In this document: piece by piece, positions 46,316 through 55,753 of the stretch | How the letters are laid out: every line of letters begins with the position of its first letter | Numbering within the stretch: the stretch's first letter is position 1 | Origin: Liquidambar formosana | Lineage: Eukaryota; Streptophyta; Magnoliopsida; Saxifragales; Altingiaceae | DNA: 64,000 bases | Assembly (NCBI GenBank): GCA_039720395.1 | Contig: CM077828.1 | Span: 18,512,264-18,576,263 of the forward strand | Reading direction: 5' to 3' | Notes under the pieces: generated by a model | What the model saw: only the letters and a program-made list of their open reading frames with translations | Databases searched by the model: none | What the model was told of the DNA's origin: nothing | Position numbers and translations under genes: made by a program

Positions 46316-47801
46316 TGTTGACACCCCATTTTGTACCTCCTGACATTTGGACCACCTTTAAGCCCAATGATGAAGGGTGGTGTCAAATAGAACTATACGA
46401 GTGAATCCCGAAGGACCAACGCGATCACAGCTCAAAATCAGCACAAAACCATAGCCCATGATCATACGTGCATACTTCATGCACGTACGTGCATCTCCCA
46501 TGCTCGTACGTGCATCACCCAAAAGCGATCACCATAGCCCATGATCATACGTGCATCCTTCATGCACGTACGTGCATCTCCCATGCTCGTACGTGCATCA
46601 CCCAAAATCTGCAAAAATCAGCATTTCCCATATTTTCTCATTTACCTTATAGGGACCAAGCTCGATGCCAGCTACCTTGTGGCGGCTAGAAACCCTAGAT
46701 ACCTTGCGATTAAACCCTAAAACTCACCTATAAATACCCTACTTTTCAACCTTGAAAAGGGACGGAATTTGCCTAAGCCTCCATCTCACTTTCCCTTAGT
46801 TTACCCAATCTTCCTCAGCCACCACCCCCGAAAAACCCTAAATCCAGAGCTGTGACTACGATAGGTCCAGAAGGAAGAACTCGTGGAGTGATGGCAGCCG
46901 CCCAAACCTAAGGGTAACCATTCTCAATCCTTAATTTCGTTCTAGCATGATCATTTATGATATTGCATCTGATATATATATCGTGTCATTTAATACTCAT
47001 AATTAGGACATGTTCAGATCTAATCCGGCACTAATTTATTTGTGCATTTAAGGTTTGAAACGAATTTCTCATCCATTTCAAATGCGTAGGGCTGCATAAG
47101 ATCTATCTGTTAACTCCGGCATTTTCTGCATATATTATCTCTCAATATTTAGATCTAGGATGCTATTATTGCTTTAAAAGCATGCTTAGATGGTTTCTGT
47201 ACACGTCCTGATCATTCATAGGGTCACACAAGCATGATAGTTGCATAATAAGCTTCGATTCGTATTTTTATATCGACTGCATACGTTTTGCATAAGGCAT
47301 GCACGTACGTGCTTCGTATATGCACGTACGTGCTTCCCAGATGCTTGTACGTGCATGACCTATTTTGGACAAATTAATCCTCGTTTTGCAGATTGTGTAA
47401 GTATGATTCGGCTCTATCAAATGCTCCTGTTTTCTGTGTATATATTTATTTATACTGTTTTATTTTGATTTCTTATCTCTTTCATCATTGTGTGCCATTA
47501 TTGATTTCAATTGCATAAGTGCTTGAATAGCGGTCAAATTCAATTGAGTCCTTTCTAATTAAAGCCAATAAATATGTGTGGGGGCCGGATTTTAATCGGG
47601 CGTAGATGGGTGCCTAACACCTTCCCATCCGCGTACCTTAGCTCCGAACCTTGATTCTTTTGGTAATGACGAGTTGGGCCCTTACTAGGGGTCAATCGGT
47701 TCCCGAGGCCAAAATCGGGTGGCGACTCCCTCTCCGCCCTAATCATCCGTGGTTAGTGGCGTACTCCCGAGCCGGCGTGGTGAAAGGACACGGCGCTCAC
47801 A
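46316..47801 (+). repeat. 3' LTR of the non-autonomous element
   Basis: 1486 bp, preceded by the purine tract GAAAGAAGGGGCAAAC (46300-46315). Apart from a 2-bp deletion near 47771 I saw no difference from the 5' LTR, so the insertion is very recent. Confidence 0.94.
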
Positions 47802-48510
47802 CGCGCTTGTCTCGTCCCATTAATGGGCATTTAATGCTAATGAGTGCCCCGGGTGTATTTTGTCTTTGGTCTTTCTCTCTCTTCTTTACTTTACTCTCTT
47901 GCTCTCTCTCTCTTCTCTGTCTGATTGCCGGAATCCTCTGCGATTTCTCGTTTTCTCGCCGGATAATTTACATCTCTGCCGTCATTTTCACCGGTCGTTC
48001 ATAATGATTCTCCGTTCGTTGCGACTGTTGGGCTGAGGCGAGTCTGCTTTTACTGTTCTTGGAGCGTTTCTTTGGTCTTGAGAAGTTCTCCGACGGTGGT
48101 GTTGTTCAAACTCTCCGGCAACCTTCCTTTTATCGGTGGTGACGGTATGTTTTCTTGTGATTTGATTTTTATTCCTTTGCTTTCAATCGTAGAAACTGTT
48201 TTAGGGAAGAACATATCGAAACTGTAGTTTCCCGCCATTGAATCTTGAAAACCCCACATCGGGGTTGAATTTAGGGCTAGAAACTTTATATTGCCTTGAC
48301 ATCAAACCGTACTAAGACATTAGATGGAAGTTATGTTTTACTTAGGATTCCGGACTGGACCTGTTAAACTGAGAAAACTGCATATGAACTGGAACATAGT
48401 ATCAGACCTGGATATTTTCCTTAGGGTAGCCCGTTCTGCCATGTTTTGATCGGGGGTGATTCTTTACCTGGGGCACCGTGCTGAGCCTTGTCCAATTTTG
48501 ACTTTGGCAG

Positions 48511-50279
48511 ATGGCTGCTTTTGTGATAAGAGACCGACCAGACAGATTGACTCAATTCAAGGCTCAGTATGGGTTTCAAGATGAAAGGTTTAGCTTTCGT
48601 TGTGCTGAGGAAGGAGAGTGTTTGTCAAAGGAAGATTCTCAGCACGGTCTTCCAATTCCAACTGCTGCTTTTCTTGAGGGAGGTGTTTGCGTCCCGTTCT
48701 CACCCTTGCTGGTTTCTTTTCTTCATTTCACCAATTTGCTTCCCACCCAGCTCGTGTTAAACACATTTAGAATTATTTCTTCTATTGATATATTGAACAA
48801 AAAGTTAGGCGTTCAAGCTGGGCTGGTAGAGATCTTTCGCCACTACAAGCTCATCCTTAGTAGTACTCACAACCAGTACTATCTTTCACTTCATGGCAAA
48901 AGAGAGCCATTGGTGACTCATTTGCCGAACTCAAATGCTGGAGTCATTAAAAATTCTATTTTTGTGTACGGGCCAGTTGATGGGTTTGCTCCTCGACCTG
49001 AGGATGCCCCGACCTGCCCACGCGTAGGCTGGCAGACCATGTAAGTAGGTTTCAGTTTGTGTTTGTGCGATAGATATAACACTTTTCCATACTCCCGTGC
49101 TGAATCTCCGTTTGTTTTTATTTCAGCCAAAACGATCAACCACTTTATTGATGAGCAGGCAAACGCTGAAATATTGAAAATCATTACTGACTATCGGGTT
49201 GATGAGCATTGCCGAGCTCCTCATGTACTTTTAAACTACAAACTCAGATACCACAGTTTCTCCACTGCCACTATCCCTAAGTACTGGAAGGAAGCTGCTA
49301 AAAAGGTTGCTGAGGCTCCAAAAGCAAAGAAAGGTGCTGGGCCTTCAACCAAGAAAGATAAATCTTTAAAAAGAAAAAACAGGGAACCAACCCCCGAGCC
49401 CGAACTAGAAAAAGAAGAAGAAGAAGAAGAAGAAGTTCAATCCCAGAGAATCAGTGCTGACTCTGAGGAGACCGAACTGGTCAAGATGGATCCTCCACAT
49501 TTTTCTGCCCCTCCTCCAAAAAAGCAAAAGAAGTCAACTTCTGGCAGCCACACTCCCAGCCTGAGGACTCTAATGGCTAGAGCAAAGATCCAAAAGACGT
49601 CCAGTCCTGTTCCTCCTCCATCCTCAGGTTCTGGAGCTGACTCCGCGCAGAAATCAACTACTACTCCCAGCTCGAGGACTGATACCTCTAAAGGCGGAGT
49701 TGAACCCTCAACCCGTCAGCAAGGCAGCATTCCCCCCGCGCTGGATTCAGCGCAGAAGGGAAAGGGGAAGGTTTCTTCTGAGGCAGCAAAGAAAACTCCC
49801 ACCCCCAATGTTCCCGTGCTGACACTTGGTGGGTCTGCCTCTGAAGCAGGAAGGGACATTGCAGTCCAGTTCCCCCCCAGTTATACTGTAAGGGATGTCT
49901 CTAACTTGCCAGAGGTAGTGTCTTCTCACCGTTGGTCTCTGAGATCGGTGGGCTTAAAGCTTCAATCTCAGAAAAGGTGAAGGCGGCGCGGAAGGAAACT
50001 GAGAAAGCGCTGACTGACCAATTGGAACCTGAGCTGGATTCCACCTACCAGCTGGCTTGGGATACTTTGGTTGAGCTAGCGTCGCCTCAGTTTCCTGACA
50101 TAGCCAAGATCCCTTTTGTGAGAAAGGTGCTGCTAGAGGAACCCGAGGCTGAAGAAGCTGAAGATGCTGATGAAGCTGATGAGGCTGGTGAAGCTGATGA
50201 GGGTAATGAACCTCGAGCTGAAGATAGTGATGCCCCAACCCCAGCACAGGAGCCAGTTTCTATCTCAAATGGGAACTAA
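48511..50279 (+). CDS. Antisense gene of the Tat element (aORF), right copy
   Basis: Lies between pol and the 3' LTR on the strand opposite pol. Model: CT-rich leader from about 47870, 5'-UTR intron 48145-48510 (GTATGT...GGCAG), ATG at 48511, coding intron 49041-49126 (GTAAGT...TTTCAG), end at 50279. The N-terminal part (VCVPFSPLLVSFLHFTNLLP, FRHYKLILSSTHNQYYLSLH) resembles the plant 'putative gypsy type transposon' Transposase_28 / plant mobile domain-like proteins known as additional ORFs of Tat elements. A Lys/Pro/Glu/Ser-rich linker, a helical ISEKVKAARKETEKALTDQL stretch and an acidic EEAEDADEADEAGEADE tail follow. An extra G near 49026 throws the first splice out of phase and a frameshift occurs near 49932, so this copy is probably not translated in full. 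Biological role unknown. Confidence 0.7.
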
Positions 50280-50516
50280 ATTTTTTTTTTGAATGACCTG
50301 GTGTCAATTTGTATATGAACTTCTTTAATATTCTTCTGTGACTTAGCTTGTTGCCCTTTCATGAATATATTGATCTTTGAGCAATTGAACTGTTCTCGTG
50401 AATGTTTGCGAATGTTTTTCTTTTCCTGAATGCTTGCAATTATTAGCTCGGGCCTGCATAGTGGGGCTGAAGTAAACCGTCTTGCAGGTATTTGCTAGCT
50501 CGATTGTGTTACTTGA

Positions 50517-50757
50517 TGAACTGAATCTTTGCCCATTCTTAGGCATATTTTAGTTCGAACCTATTCGTAGGTGAACTGAATCTTTGCCCGTTCTTAGCCC
50601 ATTCTTAGGCATGTTTTAGTTCGAACCCATTCTTAGGTGAACTGAATCTTTGCCCATTCTTAGGCATGTTTTAGTTCGAACCCATTCTTAGGTGAACTGA
50701 ATCTTTGCCCATTCTTAGGCATGTTTTAGTTCGAACCCATTCTTAGGTGAACTGAAT
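50517..50757 (-). repeat. 55-bp tandem repeats between aORF and pol
   Basis: CTGAATCTTTGCCCATTCTT... units start at 50521, 50576, 50642, 50697 and 50752. The period is 55 bp, with one unit lengthened by 11 bp. The left tandem copy (about 37645-37820) has a shortened version. Confidence 0.9.
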
Positions 50758-50832
50758 TATTTAAATAATAGGAACGCAGAAAATCTACTGAATAACATCT
50801 TTATTGAAAATCTTTGAGTACGATTACATCAT

Positions 50833-53800
50833 CTAATGATAAAACAATCGCAAATTGGAAACGTTTACCGACCTTTGGAGTTCCAAACCAGATTCCAAGT
50901 TTTTCAATCTGTAAGAGCCTTTGCCACCTGTACTTATGACTTCATAAGGTCCTTCCCAAGTTGCCCCCAGCTTACCGTGAGTAGGGTCCCTAGTTCCCAG
51001 GTTTACTTGTCTAAGGACCAATTCTCCCACCTTGAATTCTCTCGACCTGATTCTTCGGTTGTAGTACTTTTTTAGCTCTTGTTGGTATGATGCCATCTTG
51101 ATACAGGCCCGCTCTCTCCTTTCTTCTGATAGATCCAAGTCTCGTGCAAGTACCTGGTCGTTCGTGTTAGCTTCGAACTGTTCTGCTCTTAGTCCGGGCA
51201 GGCCTAGTTCAGTTGGGATTACTGCTTCCATGCCAAAAGCTAATGAGAACGGTGTTTCACATGTCGACCTTCGGGGCGTAGTTCTGTATGCCCAAAGAAC
51301 AGTGTGCAGCTCATCAGGCCAGGACCCTTTAGCATCATCCAACCTCCTTTTGATTCCTGCCACTATAATTTTGTTGGTGGCTTCGGCTTGGCCATTGCAT
51401 TGTGGGTAGCTTGGACTAGAATAGAACCACTGTATTCCATAGTCTGAACTGAACTGCCTTGTTTTTTTACCGTCGAACTGAGTTCCATTATCTGAGATAA
51501 AGGCCCTTGGGATCCCGAACCGGGTAATTATATTCTTCCACAGGAACTTAATGATGTCAGAGTCTTTGATGGACGCTAATGCTACTGCTTTTACCCATTT
51601 TATGAAATAATCGGTGGCGATGAACAAATATTTTATTTTTCCCAAAGCTAAGGGCAAGGAACCTACCAGGTCCAATCCCCATTGAGCAAATGGCCACGGA
51701 CTCGACAATGGTTGCAATTCTTGAGCTGGCTGGTGGATCTTATCAGCGAAAAGCTGGCACTTCGAGCATTTCCTCACGTATTTCACTGCATCCTTTTGCA
51801 TATATGGCCACCAAAATCCTTGTGAATTAGCACAATGGGCTAAAGATCGACTTCCCACATGTCCACCGCATGAGCCTTCGTGCAGCTCGAAAAGAATGCT
51901 CTGAACTTGATCAGGGTGAACGCATTTAAGGTAAGGCCCAGTGTATGATCTTTTGTATAAGTTCCCTGCTGGAGATAACCAAAACCGTGCTGATTTCAAT
52001 CGAACTCGGTATCTTTTGTGTTTGTCTGATGGCAGTTCGTCTCTCTGTAAATAGGCGATGATTTCGTCCATCCAACTTGGAGATGACATTTCAATATCCA
52101 GCACAATTTCGTCTGACCCAATGCTGGGTGATGAAAGAATTTCAACCTGTATTGTCCTTGGATTACTAGTGTCAAGCGCAGCTGCCAGGGCGGCCAGTCC
52201 ATCCGCATGTCTGTTTTGATCTCTAACAAAACGTCTGAATTTGATATCTTCAAACTCAGATGCGAGTTCCCACACTTTTAGCATATATGCCTTCATTTTA
52301 TCATCCTTTGCTTCATATTCCCTGTTTAACTGATTTACGACGAGCTGAGAGTCGCTATAGACCGTGAGCTTTTTAACCCCTGTAGCTCGAGCAATTCCCA
52401 ATCCGGCTATTACAGCTTCGTACTCAGCTTCGTTGTTTGAGGCAGGGAACAAAAGCCTAATTGCCTGTTCGATGACTTCTTTGTCTGGTGCTATTAATAC
52501 GATCCCCAGCCCGACACCTTTTCCGTTTGACGCGCCATCTACTCTGAGCTCCCATTTGGTTCCTTCTCCCCCCAGTTCGGACAGAGAGGTATTAAAAGCT
52601 GTCATGTTCGAGCTGGAATTTGGATCTGTAAACTCGGCGATAAAATCCGCTAAGATCTGTCCTTTGATTGTAGTGCGGGGTTGAAAATGAATGTCATAAG
52701 CGTTAAGCTCTACCCCCCATTTTGAAACCCGACCTGAAAGATCAGCCCTTCTCAAAATATCTTTCATTGGATAGTTCGTAAGGACAATGATGGAGTGGGA
52801 TTGGAAATAGTGCTGCAACTTGCGTGAAGCCGTTACCAGAGCGAGAAGCAGCTTTTCAAGTGGAAGATACCGGGTTTCAGCGTCCAGTAATGTTTTACTG
52901 ATGTAGTAGATCGGCTTCTGTTCAATTCCTCTTTGGGCAATTAAGACACCACTAAGAGAGTGTACGGAAACAGCCAGATAGAGGTGTAATGTTTCCCCTA
53001 GGTGGGGATGAACAAGAACTGGAAGCTTTTCAAGGTGGTTTACGAGCTGGAGATAAGCTTCTTGACACTCAGTATTCCAAGTTGATTGTCGGCCCTTTTT
53101 CAGTACTTGAAAAAACGTGTGGCATTTGTCTGAAGACCTTGAGATGAACCTACTAAGTGCTGCCACCATGCCATTAAGCTGTTGAACATCTCTGACACTT
53201 GTGGGCGTTTTCAAATTTCTAATTGCATCAATTTTACTGGGATTGGCTTCTATTCCTCTTCGTGAGACCAGATGGCCCAAAAATTTTCCCGAGCTAACTC
53301 CAAACGAACTCTTTTTGGCGTTTAACTTCATGCCGAACTCTTTAAGTCGTGAGAAAGCTTCAGTAAGGTCTTGTGAGCGCCACGCCCGGTACCACATAGC
53401 TCGAGAATACGCATTAGCCTCAAAGGACTAACACGGAGAGGAGTCGCCACCCAATAATGGGAACGAGTGAACCCTAGCAGGGTCTAGCTCGTCATAACCA
53501 GAGATTCGGGTTCGGAGCTAGGGTACGCAGCTGGGAAGGTGTTAGGCACCCAGCCACGCCCGGTCGAAACCGGCCCCCACACATGATTAATGGCTTTAAT
53601 TAACTTAATGTCTAATCAAAATTGACCCTATTCATTCAACCACAGCAGCACGCAAATCATGATGATATGATACAGACAGAGGCACGAAATAAACATAAAG
53701 AAATGATATACGAACTATCCAATTATCAGAATAACTATAACAAAGAAAGAAACTGTCTGCCGAGGTAAGGTGCGTACGCAACACTTATTTGTGCGTACGC

Positions 53801-54523
53801 ACCACTGATATATGCGTACGCACCTAATAGGCATTTCACGCAGAATCACAGAACTCACATATCAGTCTGCATCATGCATCCTTAATAAAATGACATATGC
53901 AGAAAATAAATATGAATATGAATATAGACTAAACCTAAATTATGCTAATCATGCTTTAGACAGAAAAAATAAAATAAACTAAAATAAAAGAAGAACTGTC
54001 TGCCAATACTTTATGTGCGTACGCGCTATTTTTTACTGCGTACGCATAACTTTACTGCGTACGCAATACAATAATTGCGTACGCACCTATTGGCGATTTA
54101 TGTGGTCAGAAACCATATATGTCCGTTTTTGCAGATTTAAGTCTGAGACCACCTTGATGGTAACGCAGGAGACTTTCATACCAGCAAAGTCATCATATAA
54201 TTGAGCCCTGGCCTATTGCATGATGCTCATACAGAAATGTGCATAAAGTCCTAGGCTCTCTTATGGAAAGAGTCTACTATGTGATGACATGCAATCAATT
54301 TTATGCAGTTATCATGGCATTCATGGCAGCACATTACTTTATTGAATACGAATTTTCATGCTTAATAGGTAAATTATACATACCAAATGCAGATATTACC
54401 CTCAGGGTTCTCCACTCTGATTCCTTTAAGGGCTACTCCTTCTTGAACCTCCAGAATTGCAGCTTCCTACACCCTCTCTCTGTCCCTCTATTTCCTTCTC
54501 TCTCTTCCTGTTCCTATAGCTTT

Positions 54524-54564
<41 letters not shown>

Positions 54565-55753
54565 TTTCAGTCCCCCCTCTGTAGGTGTCTAGTGGGTTAT
54601 ATATAGGCATAGGAAGTAGGATTAGGGGTCTCTGCTGTTTTTCCCGAAATCTAGGTCTCCTAAGCATGTTACAACACGTTCCTTGAAAGAGTTCTGATCT
54701 GGAGGGCAAGTGGCCCGAAAAGAAAGGTTCTGGAAGCATAAGCTGCGTACGCACCATACATCCATGCGTACGCACCTACCTTAATGCGTACGCACTGAAC
54801 TTCGTGAATCACTATATTTCTTAGCTGCAATTCTTTCGGCTCATGTAGGCGAATTCCAAAGTTTACCAAAGTATATGAACTAACCTCATCATAGGGCGTT
54901 TCCAATCTAATTCATCGGGTGCAAAATGGGGTGTCTACAGGTCTGTGAGATGATCCTTTCCAGAGCTGCTTTTAACTATGGTATCATCAACGTAGGCTTC
55001 TAGATTTTTACCTATGAGTCCGTCGAACATCCGACTGACTAGTCGTTGGTATGTCGCTCAAGCATTTTTGAGCCCGAATGGCATGACTTTGTAGCAGTAC
55101 GTGCCTGTTGGAGTGACGAAACCAGTTTTATCCTGATCGTGCTCTGCCATTGGTATTTGGTGGTACCCGTAGAATGCATTAAAGATGCTCATCCTTTCAT
55201 AACCTGAGATGGAGTCTATCAGTTGATCTATTTTGGGTAGGGGAAAGCTATCCTTTGGGCATGCTTTGTTGAGGTCGGTAAAGTCGATGCAGACTCTCCA
55301 ATCTCCAGTTTTCTTCTTGACACACACCGGATTGGAAATCCAGGTGGGGTATTTCACTTCCTTGATAAATCCAGCTTTCAATAGCTTTTCAACCTCCTCA
55401 GATACTGCTTGCGCTCTTTCTCCTGCTAAGCGTCTCTGTTTTTGAACAACGGGTTTCTTGGCTAGGTTCACTTGCAGCTCGTGAGTGATGATCTCAGGGC
55501 TTATCCCAAGCATTTCGTGGGGCGACCAAGCAAAAACATCAACATTCGCCACCAAGAACTGAAAAAGCTCTGCGGCCTCCTCCTCATCAAGGTTGCATCC
55601 GATCCAAAAGAATTTCTCTGGATTAGATGGGTCAATTATCATTTTCTTCAGCTCCTCCCCTGTGCAGTCAGTTGGTTCTGAGCAAGTTTCTTCGACCCCC
55701 AGCCGACCCTCTTTTCGTTGCTATAACAGGTCTGAGCTTTTCTTTGCCTCCGT
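50833..55753 (-). pseudogene. Tat pol polyprotein (RT, RNase H, aRNase H, integrase), interrupted
   Basis: Continues in the frame of gag-pro after stops at 55754-55756 and 55721-55723. RT: WRVCIDFTDLNKACPKDSFP and MPFGLKNA are conserved, but motif A reads SIFNAFYGYHQI, with Asn for the catalytic Asp. A TGA lies at 55058-55060. YVDD follows at about 54990, then the solo LTR (53372-54939). Removing the LTR and one TSD (1573 nt) restores one frame into [20 protein letters not shown]. RNase H is followed by a second archaeal-type RNase H ([44 protein letters not shown]). The integrase has an HHCC zinc finger (HEGSCGGH...CSKCQ) and the DDE residues ([23 protein letters not shown]), and ends in a GPY-type domain at 50833 with no chromodomain. 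It is non-functional as it stands. Confidence 0.93.
53372..54939 (-). mobile_element. Solo LTR inside the Tat RT, TSD GGTCT
   Basis: On - it begins TGTAGACACCCCATTTTGCA and ends GGCGTGGCGCTCACA. GGTCT flanks at 53367-53371 and 54940-54944. Its start and its last 200 bp resemble the LTR of the element at 39462-47801, so they are related families. It contains ten TGCGTACGCA-type palindromes in three clusters and a CT microsatellite (54530-54561). No interior remains, so it arose by LTR-LTR recombination after insertion. Confidence 0.94.

Larger units (their letters stand above)
39462..47801 (+). mobile_element. Young non-autonomous gag-only LTR retrotransposon
   Basis: Flanked by CGCGC at 39457-39461 and 47802-47806. 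The uninterrupted site is visible in the tandem copy at about 34955, which has the target only once. LTRs 39462-40949 and 46316-47801 look identical except for a 2-bp difference (GAGCCCGGGCG against GAGCCGGCG). A primer-binding site (40951-40968) and a purine tract (46300-46315) are in place. The 5.4-kb interior has only a short gag-like frame (42035-42634) and minisatellites. There is no protease, RT, RNase H or integrase, so it needs a helper. The LTR resembles the solo LTR at 53372-54939. Confidence 0.95.
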
